DNA of 64,000 nt from Oscillatoria nigro-viridis PCC 7112 (GTDB lineage Bacteria > Cyanobacteriota > Cyanobacteriia > Cyanobacteriales > Microcoleaceae): positions 7,103,445-7,167,444 of the forward strand of contig NC_019729.1 of the NCBI RefSeq assembly GCF_000317475.1. The letters are read 5' to 3'. The translations under genes and the position numbers were made by a program. Positions 46,591 through 54,776 of this stretch are shown here, in pieces (the stretch's first letter is position 1; every line of letters starts with the position of its first letter). The notes beneath the pieces are model-generated. The model had not been told where the DNA came from and did not search any database. It was given only the letters and a program-made list of their open reading frames with translations.

Positions 46591-46708
46591 GATATCTTGC
46601 ACCATTTTCAGCAACAGGCAAGATGCCTGTTCCACAAAATATAAATTTTCTCGCTTCACAGGCATCTTGCCTGTTCATAAAAGGCTAATTGAAAATGGTG
46701 CAATATCT
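46591..46708. repeat. Complete nested palindromic element next to ureC
   Basis: Outer arms GATATCTTGCACCATTTTCA (46591-46610) and TGAAAATGGTGCAATATC (46691-46708) enclose two inner palindromes AACAGGCA-aga-TGCCTGTT and ACAGGCA-tct-TGCCTGT. The inner palindromes are of the same kind as those inside ureC and nadE. Confidence 0.85.
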
Positions 46709-46734
46709 CTGTTTTAACCGATTATACAATCATG

Positions 46735-46793
46735 TATGGGCGGTTTTACCAACAAGATTGGCCAAAAACCGACAATCTCAAAAACCCGCCCCC
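46735..46793. repeat. Dispersed GGGCGGTT hairpin repeat (copy 4)
   Basis: GTATGGGCGGTTTTACCAAC ... AAAACCCGCCCCC. Confidence 0.8.
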
Positions 46794-46964
46794 ACCCAAC
46801 TATTTGCGACTATTGCTAGAGTGAACAAAAAGCACTGACGGGGTTGTCACCCCCTCAACCCAAAACGCTCTAATTTAATCACGACTCTCCTGGATTTTAA
46901 GATTCCCCCACCACGGGAAGTTTTATTTTGATTGATTTATTATCACCTCAAACTTAGGAGAGGC

Positions 46965-47297
46965 TTAATCGCTCGGTAAACTCAATTTTAATACCTGTCC
47001 AACTGATACCTCGTGCTTGTGCGTCGCTACTACCACCGCACCTTCTAATCGCGGATCGTAACATCCCACCCAAGCTGCAGGATGACATTCGTGTACTAAA
47101 TACCCGTACAGCCAAATTGCTCCTCTACCTTCAATGACAATTCCTTGGCTTAATTGAACGTTTTGAGGAAGTTTCAAACCTTGTAAATCATCGGGTGTGA
47201 TGATACCGTCTTGAGTTGTAATTCGCAAGCGCAAATGTTGGTAAGCTAAACCGTCTTGAGTTTGATTGGGGATTATTTTTAATTCAATAGGATTCAT
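46965..47297 (-). CDS. csx3: Csx3-like protein (Crn3 ring nuclease family), orphan
   Basis: 110 residues from ATG 47297 (MNPIELKIIP). The frame is open further upstream, but that part is the translated hairpin repeat at 47352-47413. DGIITPDDLQGLKLP, IVIEGRGAIWLYGYLVHECH and PAAWVGCYDPRLEGAVVVAT match the Csx3 family, with His69, His72 and Asp81 in the conserved block. In type III CRISPR systems Csx3/Crn3 degrades cyclic tetra-adenylate and so switches off the response. No cas gene or CRISPR array is seen in the window. It may serve another nucleotide-signalling role; that is inference. Confidence 0.8.
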   Translation of the reverse strand: MNPIELKIIPNQTQDGLAYQHLRLRITTQDGIITPDDLQGLKLPQNVQLSQGIVIEGRGAIWLYGYLVHECHPAAWVGCYDPRLEGAVVVATHKHEVSVGQVLKLSLPSD

Positions 47298-47351
47298 GGG
47301 ATGCACAAATGTTGAATGCTGCGATAAAATCATATCATGTCCGGTAGTATG

Positions 47352-47413
47352 GGCGGGGGCGGGTTTATTATATTGTAGATTATGGGCAATTATTGTTGGT
47401 GAACCCGCCCCTA
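47352..47413. repeat. Dispersed GGGGCGGGTT hairpin repeat (copy 5)
   Basis: GGCGGGGGCGGGTTTATTA ... TTGGTGAACCCGCCCCTACA. Confidence 0.85.
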
Positions 47414-47468
47414 CAAAAGTTAACATCATACAAGTCCGAATCAAACAGACATGATTTCATCTACCTTT

Positions 47469-48398
47469 TTAGGGTAAATTGGGAATCCGATCGCCAACTT
47501 TGAGTCCCAATTGGGCCGCCCTTCCGCCTCTGAGTTCAATAACTCCGTCAACGGGAACATCCGGGCCGTAGTTGGGGCAGGTTTCGCTCAAACACGGCGG
47601 TACGTTAGGAATTATCGCCTGCACGACGCCTTCCCGCAGAAAAACCATATCTAGCTCAATAAACACGTTTTTCATCCAAAAACGCACGTTTCGCGCGGGT
47701 TCGATCGGGAAAAGCATTCCCCTGTCGTCTGGCAATTCTGTGCGAAACATTAAACCTGTCGCTTGTTCTTGGGGAGTTTGCGCCACTTCCAGTCCGATCG
47801 CGCGATCGGCTATAATCGTGTTAACAGAAATTGGCAAAAGCTGACCCCTATCTAGTCCGCCAAACAGCGATATAAAGTTGGATTCAGTCAGATTAGGGTT
47901 TCCCGAAACAACTCCTAAATAATTACCAGACTTTTTATCTTTCATAATAGTTTGGTTGTCGGAAACAGAAATATCTAAATCGCTAAACTTCATGCCTTGT
48001 GTCAAGACAATTTTATCATTGCCGTTGCCAAAATCTGTAATTATATCTGCTTCAGTAATAGTAGATGCGGCGGAGGTTTTTTCCATCACAAATAAATCAT
48101 CGCCTGCGCCTCCAGTCAAGATATCCCCGCCTTCGCCGCCTATTAGCAAATCGTTACCCCGATCGCCAAAAATCCAATCCGACTCTTGTCCTCCATAGAT
48201 TGTATCGCTTCCCTGCCCGCCAGACAGCGTATCAGCGCCTTCATTTCCGGCCAGCAAATCATTTTCGCGATCGCCAAAAATTCGGTCATTTCCCCCCAAA
48301 CCTCGAACAGTATCATTACCTGCAAATCCTCTAATCGTATCGTTGCTGAGAGTTCCCAGGAGAAAATCGAAGCCAAAAGTACCGTCGATGTTAACCAT
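47469..48398 (-). CDS. RTX calcium-binding/DUF192 fusion protein
   Basis: 309 residues from ATG 48398 (MVNIDGTFGFDFLLG); longer frames run into the nadE 3' end. Residues 1-120 are RTX nonapeptides (LLAGNEGADTLSGGQGSDTI, LIGGEGGDILTGGAGDDLF). A linker of RTX-type tail follows. Residues about 185-309 are a full DUF192 domain: EVAQTPQEQATGLMFRTELP, GMLFPIEPARNVRFWMKNVF, GLKVGDRIPNLP. DUF192 proteins normally carry a signal peptide or lipobox; here the domain is appended to RTX repeats with no signal. Starts 19 bp after the nadE stop, so probably co-transcribed. Function unknown. Confidence 0.85.
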   Translation of the reverse strand: MVNIDGTFGFDFLLGTLSNDTIRGFAGNDTVRGLGGNDRIFGDRENDLLAGNEGADTLSGGQGSDTIYGGQESDWIFGDRGNDLLIGGEGGDILTGGAGDDLFVMEKTSAASTITEADIITDFGNGNDKIVLTQGMKFSDLDISVSDNQTIMKDKKSGNYLGVVSGNPNLTESNFISLFGGLDRGQLLPISVNTIIADRAIGLEVAQTPQEQATGLMFRTELPDDRGMLFPIEPARNVRFWMKNVFIELDMVFLREGVVQAIIPNVPPCLSETCPNYGPDVPVDGVIELRGGRAAQLGLKVGDRIPNLP

Positions 48399-48417
48399 TT
48401 TGCGTTTAATGATGCGT

Positions 48418-50154
48418 TTAATAGAAGTAAGATTTGGCGATCGGCATCCGCCAACCGGTACCAAAAGCTCGATCGCTAATTTTCAAACCCGGGGCTGCTT
48501 GCCGCCGTTTAAACTCCGCTTGCCTCACTAATTTTACTACACGTTTAACCACTGCTTCATCGTGTCCTGCAGCCACAATTTGTTGGGCCGATTCGTGATG
48601 TTCGATCGACCGCTGCAAGATGTCATCCAAAACATCGTAATCCGGCAAAGAATCTCGGTCAATTTGGCCAGGTTTCAGTTCAGCACTCGGCGCTTTAGTA
48701 ATAATATTAACCGGAATAATTTCCTTTCCCAGGGGCGGGCACGGGGGCACCGCCCCTACATATCCGCCAGAATTAAGCCACCGACAAAGCGAATAAACGC
48801 GAGTTTTCGGCACATCGGAAATCACCGCCAATCCCCCATTCATATCGCCGTAGAGAGTGCAGTAACCCACCGCCATTTCCGACTTATTGCCAGTCGAAAG
48901 CAGCAAATGTCCGAACTTATTAGAAATTGCCATCAACAGATTGCCTCGAATCCGCGATTGAATATTTTCCTCAGCAATCCCGAAAGTTGTGTTGACAAAC
49001 AAATCGGCGAGAGTGCGATCGTAAGTTTTCATCAAATCGCCGATCGGCAACATTTCGATCGCGATACCCAGATTTCGGGCTAATTCCAAAGCATCATTAA
49101 CCGAATGATCCGAACTGTAAGGAGAAGGCATCAGCACCCCTAGAACATTTTCGGGCCCGATCGCGCAACTGGCGATCGCCGCCACCAAAGCCGAATCTAT
49201 CCCGCCGCTCAAACCGAGTACAACCTTAGAAAAACCGCACTTGCGAACATAATCTCGCACTCCCAAAACCAAAGCAGCCCAAATTTCGGCATCTCCCTCT
49301 GCCGGATGAAAACTCAAATCTGTTGTGGAACGGGCATCTTGCCCGTTCCCGCCGCTGCCAAATAAATCTTGTTTAGCTGCGTCATATTCCAGCACCGCAA
49401 AATCCGTTTCAAAAGAAGCTAATACCTGAATTAAATCACCCTTTCGATTCACAGCAAAACTGCTGCCGTCAAAAATAATATCGTCATTTCCCCCTACCTG
49501 ATTAGCGTAAACAATCGGTATCCCGCAGCGGATGACGCTGTGCTGCAACATCGCCGATCGCACTCCCCGCTTCCCCGCAGAATAAGGCGATGCCGACAAA
49601 TTCACCACTAAATCTACGCCCAATTTTGCCAAATCGGAAACAGGATCGCCCGCGTAACTGCGTTTACCCCAAAACTCCTCATTGTTCCACAAATCTTCAC
49701 AAATTGTCACGCCGATTTTGACTTCGCCAATATAAAAGTAATTGCTGTTTTCTCCCGGTTCAAAATATCTATCTTCATCAAATACATCATAAGTAGGCAA
49801 CAAGCGTTTATGAAAAACTTGTTTGACGGCACCATTTTGCAACAAAACAGCGCTATTAAACAATGATTTTCCGCCGAGTTTAACAGCATTAGCATTAGGT
49901 AAGGCAGTGCCTGCTATGACTGCCAACTCCGGTGGCAAAGCTTGCGCCAGTTGCAGCAACTGTGCACCTGCATCTGCAATGAAACTCGGATTGATTAACA
50001 AATCGCGCGGCGGATAACCGATCAGGGAAAGTTCCGGTGTTAGCAATAAGTTTGCGCCCTCAACCTCAGCTTTTTTCGCAGCCTCCAGAATTAGGCTGGA
50101 GTTGCCAAAGATATCACCAATAGTAGGGTTGAGTTGTGCGATCGCAATTTTCAT
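48418..50154 (-). CDS. nadE: Glutamine-dependent NAD+ synthetase with two repeat-encoded insertions
   Basis: 578 residues. N-terminal amidase (1-260): Glu in LLLTPELSLIGYPPRDLL, Lys in VFHKRLLPTYDVFDEDRYFE, Cys in VKIGVTICEDLWN. C-terminal synthetase: PP-loop VVLGLSGGIDSALVAAIASC, LLSTGNKSEMAVGYCTLYGD. Makes NAD+ from deamido-NAD+, ATP and glutamine, with ammonia channelling. GGNGQDARSTTDLSFHPAEG in the domain linker is encoded by a GGAACGGGCA-tct-TGCCCGTTCC palindrome, and GGYVGAVPPCPPLGK near the C-terminus by an AGGGGCGG...CCGCCCCT palindrome. Neither belongs to the family. Last enzyme of the NAD cluster on this strand. Confidence 0.96.
   Translation of the reverse strand: MKIAIAQLNPTIGDIFGNSSLILEAAKKAEVEGANLLLTPELSLIGYPPRDLLINPSFIADAGAQLLQLAQALPPELAVIAGTALPNANAVKLGGKSLFNSAVLLQNGAVKQVFHKRLLPTYDVFDEDRYFEPGENSNYFYIGEVKIGVTICEDLWNNEEFWGKRSYAGDPVSDLAKLGVDLVVNLSASPYSAGKRGVRSAMLQHSVIRCGIPIVYANQVGGNDDIIFDGSSFAVNRKGDLIQVLASFETDFAVLEYDAAKQDLFGSGGNGQDARSTTDLSFHPAEGDAEIWAALVLGVRDYVRKCGFSKVVLGLSGGIDSALVAAIASCAIGPENVLGVLMPSPYSSDHSVNDALELARNLGIAIEMLPIGDLMKTYDRTLADLFVNTTFGIAEENIQSRIRGNLLMAISNKFGHLLLSTGNKSEMAVGYCTLYGDMNGGLAVISDVPKTRVYSLCRWLNSGGYVGAVPPCPPLGKEIIPVNIITKAPSAELKPGQIDRDSLPDYDVLDDILQRSIEHHESAQQIVAAGHDEAVVKRVVKLVRQAEFKRRQAAPGLKISDRAFGTGWRMPIAKSYFY
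48731..48757. repeat. Palindromic repeat inserted in nadE (C-terminal)
   Basis: AGGGGCGG and CCGCCCCT inverted arms around GCACGGGGGCA; translated in frame as part of GAVPPCPPLG. Confidence 0.8.
49327..49349. repeat. Palindromic repeat inserted in nadE (linker)
   Basis: GGAACGGGCA-tct-TGCCCGTTCC, perfect 10-bp arms; translated as NGQDARST, the same peptide as in ureC. Confidence 0.9.
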
Positions 50155-50241
50155 ATCACCAAATCACTTAATAAATATTGCTAACAATCCGCCCGCGGGG
50201 ACTCACTTTCCTATAGTCCTAGATTTGAATGTAGCGAAAGA

Positions 50242-50544
50242 TTACTCGGATTTGTAATGTTTCAACTCTTCCTCAATATAATAATTTACCAAATCCCGGT
50301 AAATATTTTCAACCACATCAGGATTCAAACCCGATTCTCGAGCCCACTCGCGCCGCTGCTGTAACATATCGTGAAAGCGATCGAACGATCTAACGCTAGC
50401 TTCACTCGTTTTGAACCTTGCAGCAGCGATGACGTATTGAAATCTCTTGCTCAAAGCCTCGATCACTTCTCGATCGATGATATCAATTTCCTCCCGCACT
50501 TCGTGAATATTAGCGCATTCATCAGGGTCTTTCATAGCCTTCAC
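50242..50544 (-). CDS. Isochorismate-pyruvate lyase / chorismate mutase type II
   Basis: 100 residues. HEVREEIDIIDREVIEALSK, RFQYVIAAARFKTSEASVRS and ERxRWA-like QQRREWARESGLNP follow the PchB/AroQ helical fold. The FKTSEA loop with Lys45 matches the PchB active-site lid (Lys42 there), favouring isochorismate-pyruvate lyase (salicylate formation), but mutase activity is possible. It lies inside the NAD cluster between nrtR (61 bp) and nadE (87 bp). It might instead be a stray gene in the operon. ATG at codon 4 is an alternative. Confidence 0.8.
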   Translation of the reverse strand: MKAMKDPDECANIHEVREEIDIIDREVIEALSKRFQYVIAAARFKTSEASVRSFDRFHDMLQQRREWARESGLNPDVVENIYRDLVNYYIEEELKHYKSE

Positions 50545-50605
50545 TCCTTAATAGCTTCTATTCTAATGTTACTAAATTGCTCCCCGAATGTCATCCAAGG
50601 AACAG

Positions 50606-51355
50606 CTAGATAAACACCAACGGCTTATTTTTGAAAGGAGCAAAAGCGGCCGCATCAAAGCGGTACAAACTAGCAGGACGGCCAGCCCCGCGCGAAACCT
50701 TAACACCGGTATCGCACAAAAAACCCAATTTCAACAATCGAGCTCTAAAATTAGAATAATCAGAAAAACTTTCCCCCAAAATAGTTGTATAAAGTTGATA
50801 CAAATCGCTCAAAGTAAAAAGTTCCGGCAAAACTTCAAAAGCTACCGGGCTGTATTCAAGTTTGTTACGCAGCCGCCGGTATCCGTATTCGAGAATTTGA
50901 TTGTGATCGAAAGCCAGCTTGGGAACTTGTTGCACGGGATACCAAGCAATACCGCCGACGCGGTGGCCCACACCCGCCACTACACTCCCAGCAATTAACT
51001 CAGCTTCCTCAAAGCGAACCAAAGCAAAATAACTAACCGAAAGATAACGATCGCCCCTGGTAATTTCCCGAGGATCGCGCCCCGGTTCTCCGAAAGTATA
51101 CAATTGCTCCAGATACAAATTTTTTACCCGAATTTTCTCAGACAAAATTCGGTAAGCCGCATTTTCAAGAGACTCGCCCTGACGCAACAAAGTACCGGGA
51201 AGACTCCAAGAATCGATAAACGGTTCGTCTTGCCGCATTACCAACAGCACCAACAAGCGGTTCTGCACGGTATCGACGGAAAAAATAACATTATCTACTC
51301 CTACTTTAAAGTCAGCTAATGAGCAACCCTCGCTCTTTTTTGTGCCTCGTGCCAT
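50606..51355 (-). CDS. nrtR: NrtR-type Nudix transcriptional regulator of NAD metabolism
   Basis: 249 residues. N-terminal Nudix-fold domain (20-150) with SLPGTLLRQGESLENAAYRI, in which the catalytic REUxEE helix is degenerate (RILSEKIRV), as in NrtR regulators. C-terminal winged helix (170-249): LFTLSDLYQLYTTILGESFS, DYSNFRARLLKLGFL, GRPASLYRFD. NrtR represses NAD biosynthesis genes and releases DNA on binding ADP-ribose or related metabolites. Flanked by pncB, nadD and nadE, its expected targets. The first 40 bp overlap the nadD 3' end. Confidence 0.88.
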   Translation of the reverse strand: MARGTKKSEGCSLADFKVGVDNVIFSVDTVQNRLLVLLVMRQDEPFIDSWSLPGTLLRQGESLENAAYRILSEKIRVKNLYLEQLYTFGEPGRDPREITRGDRYLSVSYFALVRFEEAELIAGSVVAGVGHRVGGIAWYPVQQVPKLAFDHNQILEYGYRRLRNKLEYSPVAFEVLPELFTLSDLYQLYTTILGESFSDYSNFRARLLKLGFLCDTGVKVSRGAGRPASLYRFDAAAFAPFKNKPLVFI

Positions 51356-51915
51356 GCGTACAAATGCTCCCTATGGATGTAATCTTCGATGGTCGGAGTC
51401 AGAGCTTCCCTGTCTCCTGTTTCCCGATAGGAAGTAGAAGAAACATTGGGAGCACTCAAAGATGCGATCGCCACTTTTGCACCCATCCGCCTCAACTGCC
51501 ACAAATCTAACTGTTCTGATGGATAACCAGGTCGCGGTACTATCAGTAACTCTACTTGTTTTAATAATTGTTCAAATTTGTACCAGCGAGACAGTTGCCC
51601 CACCAAGTCCGAACCTATTACCAGCGTCAAATCTGCATTAGGCCACAGCAATCTTGCTTGTTCCACAGTTTCCAACGTCCTCGGACTGCTGAGTTCTGGA
51701 TGCAAGCAAAGATTGTGTCTGGGCGCATTAATTTCTTGAATCATTAACAGCAGCATTGCCGATCGGTGTTCTAGAGAAGTTTGGTGCGACTTAAAAGGAT
51801 TGTCCGACGCCCAAACTGCTACCCAATCAAAATGTTGGGAAAGCCAACTCAGAATTGTTTTATGTCCTGCTGTGGGCGGATCGGCACTGGTTCCAAAAAG
51901 AGCAATCTTCTGCAT
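51316..51915 (-). CDS. nadD: Nicotinate-nucleotide adenylyltransferase
   Basis: 199 residues. ALFGTSADPPTAGHKTIL is the (H/T)xGH nucleotidyltransferase motif and APNVSSTSYRETG the ISSTxxR motif. Converts nicotinate mononucleotide plus ATP to deamido-NAD+. Overlaps nrtR by 40 bp, indicating coupled translation. 219 bp of heptad repeats separate it from pncB. Confidence 0.95.
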   Translation of the reverse strand: MQKIALFGTSADPPTAGHKTILSWLSQHFDWVAVWASDNPFKSHQTSLEHRSAMLLLMIQEINAPRHNLCLHPELSSPRTLETVEQARLLWPNADLTLVIGSDLVGQLSRWYKFEQLLKQVELLIVPRPGYPSEQLDLWQLRRMGAKVAIASLSAPNVSSTSYRETGDREALTPTIEDYIHREHLYAWHEAQKRARVAH

Positions 51916-51937
51916 AGGGAATCGGTAATTGGGAATT

Positions 51938-52185
51938 GTTGACTGTTGATTGTTGACTGTTGACTGTTGACTGTTGACTGTTGACTGTTGACTGTTGACT
52001 GTTGACTGTTGATTGATAACAATCTAAAATCTAAAATCGATTGACTGTTGACTGTTGACTGTTGATTGATAACAATCTAAAATCTAAAATCTAAAATCTA
52101 AAATCGATTGACTGTTGATTGTTGACTGTTGACTTCAATCTAAAATCTCAAATCTCAAATCTAAAATCGATTGACTCTTTTTCGT
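51938..52185. repeat. TTGACTG and AATCTAA heptamer arrays
   Basis: About ten TTGACTG units (51938-52015), then alternating AAAATCTAAAATCGATTGACTG blocks with several internal repeats to about 52170. The array fills the pncB-nadD spacer and reaches into the last codons of pncB. Confidence 0.9.
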
Positions 52186-53571
52186 TTTTTGGGTGAGACT
52201 CTGCAAATCTGTTGAAATTTCCACTGGCGGCGAAATCGGGTTGTCAAGTTGGCGAGTTTCGGCTCGAAGACTGGCGACAGAAGCAGCAGTGCGTTTGGCG
52301 ATCTCCTCCAAACTTTCCGGGTTCTGCACTCGTTTGCCGTCCTTGACAACCAACTCCATTAATGGTAAGTAAGAATCGCAATTGTGAAGAGTTTCTCCCG
52401 ACAATCCCAAACAATCTCCGAGAATTTGCCCATTTTCAATATGTCTAAAAATTTGCTTTCTTCCTGGATATGTTACCTTGCCGCTTGCCTCTTTCATTAC
52501 CGGAATTCCGTCAATTTCCACCAACTTATAAACACCGTTCACAGGGGAACCGCTGACCAACTTGGTTCCCAAACCGTAACCGTCAATGCAAGCACCGCTA
52601 CTTTTTAATTTAGCAATTTCTCGATCGTCCAAATCGCCGCTAGCAAAAATTGGAACGCCCGGAAGGAGCGATCGAACTTCCCGAGACAGCACCGCCAAAT
52701 CGCCCGAATCCAGGCGCACGCCTTCCAACTGCATTTCACCGCTGTTTACTCGATCGGCCAACATCCGCGCCGCCGCCACAGTATCATAAGTATCGATCAG
52801 CAGCGGCGCCCCCGGAAAATAGCGGTGAAAAGCTGCAAACGCCTGATTCTCGCTGCCTTCGAGGGCCGCCACAGCCATTACCAAAGCATGAGCCATAGTA
52901 CCGACAGGCTTGCGGCCCAACTTCAAAGCAGCCAAAACATTAGAAGTTCCGTCGAACCCCGCAGCCAGGGCAGCCCTAGCCGCCCACACAGAAGCTTGAG
53001 GCCCAAAAGCCCTGCGCGTCCCGAATTCCAGCAACTTAGCCTCCGGGCCCGCCACATCGCGCAGCCGCGCTGCCCGCGTCGCGATCGAAGTTTGATAATT
53101 TACGGCATTCAACAAATAAGTTTCCACCAACTGAGCCTGCCACAGAGGAGCCTCAATTCGCAGCAGAGGCTCGTTGGCAAACACCGCCGTCCCCTCCGGC
53201 ACCGCCCAAACATCGCCAGTAAAACTGGCTGTGGCGAGTAAAGTCCAAAATCGCTCTCCTGCGCCGGCAAAAATCCCAGTGGACTGCAAAGCCTGAATTT
53301 GCGCCGGCGAAAACCGAAATTTCTCCAAATAATCGATAACTTGCGCCAAACCCATCGCGATCGCGTAGCCAAAACCCTCTGGCAGCCTGCGCGCGAACAA
53401 CTCAAAACTCGCGGCCCGCCCGTCGAGCCCTTCCCCGACGTAACAAGCGGCCATCGTTAGCTGGTAGAGATCCGTCAACAGGCTGTAATCTGCTGAAGAA
53501 ACCGTCAGTTCCCGGTCTTCTAAGATTTCGTCAAAACCTGTGAGCTGCAGGCTTTCTGTGGTAGTTTTCAT
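52135..53571 (-). CDS. pncB: Nicotinate phosphoribosyltransferase
   Basis: 478 residues from ATG 53571. SLLTDLYQLTMAACY is the N-terminal family motif; LLEFGTRRAFGPQAS, GTSNVLAALKLGRKPVGTMA (with the substrate-site region) and VRLDSGDLAVLSREVRSLLP follow, and IFASGDLDDREIAKL and GYGLGTKLVSG form the phosphate sites. Makes nicotinate mononucleotide from nicotinate and PRPP: the salvage entry to NAD. The last residues (SQSILDLRFEILD) are translated heptad repeat, replacing the normal terminus. First gene of the NAD cluster; a minus-strand TATAAT at 53604-53609 could be its -10 box. Confidence 0.95.
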   Translation of the reverse strand: MKTTTESLQLTGFDEILEDRELTVSSADYSLLTDLYQLTMAACYVGEGLDGRAASFELFARRLPEGFGYAIAMGLAQVIDYLEKFRFSPAQIQALQSTGIFAGAGERFWTLLATASFTGDVWAVPEGTAVFANEPLLRIEAPLWQAQLVETYLLNAVNYQTSIATRAARLRDVAGPEAKLLEFGTRRAFGPQASVWAARAALAAGFDGTSNVLAALKLGRKPVGTMAHALVMAVAALEGSENQAFAAFHRYFPGAPLLIDTYDTVAAARMLADRVNSGEMQLEGVRLDSGDLAVLSREVRSLLPGVPIFASGDLDDREIAKLKSSGACIDGYGLGTKLVSGSPVNGVYKLVEIDGIPVMKEASGKVTYPGRKQIFRHIENGQILGDCLGLSGETLHNCDSYLPLMELVVKDGKRVQNPESLEEIAKRTAASVASLRAETRQLDNPISPPVEISTDLQSLTQKTKKSQSILDLRFEILD

Positions 53572-54070
53572 AAGAAAAACCCCGGACAAACTTCTTTTCC
53601 TTAATTATAGTGACAAACACCATATCTTTTTGTAAATTTTTGATAAAGATAGCAGATTTTTTCGCAAAAATTCGCCGATCATGCCCTTTGATAGCGGATT
53701 TAGGTTAATTTGTACATTAATATTATGGTAAAATCAATATAATTCCTGAATTTAACAAACTCAGGAATTAACCGCAAACACTCAAGCGTTCTGGGTTTTT
53801 GGCGAAAATATTTCCTTGCAGCCTTTGAATAGAGTTAGACAACGCGGTTTCTGAGCGTCGGGAGGGCGATCGCGAGTGCTTGAGTTGAGCAAGGAAAAAT
53901 CTACCAGCAAAAGGTCGATCGTCCAAAAATGCGTAATTTCTCAAACCTTCAGCTTGCTTCATTGTTGCAGACCAATAAGTAATTCAAATAAATATTGCTA
54001 AACTCATCCACAGCCCAAAAACTAAAGTAATATTAAAAGTATCAGAACTCAGACAAGAGAGGCAGATTCT
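53572..54070. other. Gene-free spacer with one hairpin
   Basis: AATTCCTGA-11 nt-TCAGGAATT (53741-53769) is a clear hairpin. A 64-codon minus ORF (53768-53962) has no recognisable family or good ribosome site and is not called. Confidence 0.5.
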
Positions 54071-54217
54071 ATGAATCTTTCTAAATCTTTGACAAACGCG
54101 ATGCGTTACGTTTCGGAAGCAGCGGTGCGGATTTTTAGCCCCAGCGATGACAACTATCCAAATAGTGGAGTTCAACCTTTTGAGGGTAAGCCATCCAAAA
54201 GTTCTAAATCGAGATAA
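54071..54217 (+). CDS. Small conserved cyanobacterial protein
   Basis: 48 residues: MNLSKSLTNAMRYVSEAAVR then IFSPSDDNYPNSGVQPFEGK and a basic Ser/Lys tail. The motif (R/K)IFSP(S/N)DDxYPxTGVQPF(E/S)G is one I recall from short cyanobacterial proteins of unknown function. A purine-rich AGAGAGG lies 8-10 bases upstream. Confidence 0.65.
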   Translation: MNLSKSLTNAMRYVSEAAVRIFSPSDDNYPNSGVQPFEGKPSKSSKSR

Positions 54218-54572
54218 TGAACAGCCCTTCCGGCAGTTTCGAGTGAGTTCGTTCGGCACAGGCATTCAGTTTAACAGTCAACAGTTAAGAATTAATTGTT
54301 GACTGTTAACTTTTGACTGTTAACTGTTGACTTTGACTGTTAATAGTAATTGTAGGTGGGTTTTCCCTTCCTTATACCCCACCTACAATTACACTGAACT
54401 TTCCCAACTGACAAAAGGCAGATTTATTGTAGAGTAAGCTTTTGAAATAAAGATTTTTGCCCCCAGTTTACTGCGTATAAATTAGAGAAACACCAGCAAA
54501 ACTATAACCTTTTAAGTTGCTACTTCAATACCTTGGAGTAATTCTACTCATTGACAAAAGTATTTTTAGCTG
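54218..54572. other. Intergenic with TTGACTGTTAAC repeats
   Basis: From 54268 to 54348 degenerate TTGACTGTTAAC units; then AGGTGGG...CCCACCT inverted ends at 54353-54382. No gene. Confidence 0.6.
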
Positions 54573-54702
54573 AGGATCGCGAATTAAATAATTTACACTC
54601 TTGAAAGTGGGGTGGGCTCTTATAGCCCGCCCTTTCTGGACGGGCTCATGGGCCCATCCCACAAGTACCATTAAAATTGTAAGTTATTTAATTCTCATTC
54701 CT
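54573..54702. mobile_element. MITE-like palindromic element (copy 2)
   Basis: Same ends as the element at 32908-33008 (AGGATCGCGAATTAAATAA and GTTATTTAATTCTCATTCCT), with a longer interior hairpin (GGGTGGGCTC...GGGCCCATCCC). The CTCTTGAAAGTGGG and TTAAAATTGTAAGTTATTTA parts of copy 1 are swapped, so the interior is inverted. Confidence 0.75.
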
Positions 54703-54776
54703 TAACGGGTGACCAATGTGTAGGCACTGGCTGCGGGCGATACCTAGCCGAAAGTTCGGGTCGTTCCCCCGTCTGA

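Noticed and set aside
51938-52185. Repeat array considered as a CRISPR
   Set aside because: Units are 7 bp with no spacers; it is a heptamer tandem array. No CRISPR array was seen anywhere in the window.
53768-53962. 64-codon minus ORF
   Set aside because: No recognised family or good ribosome site; low-complexity basic/Ser composition.
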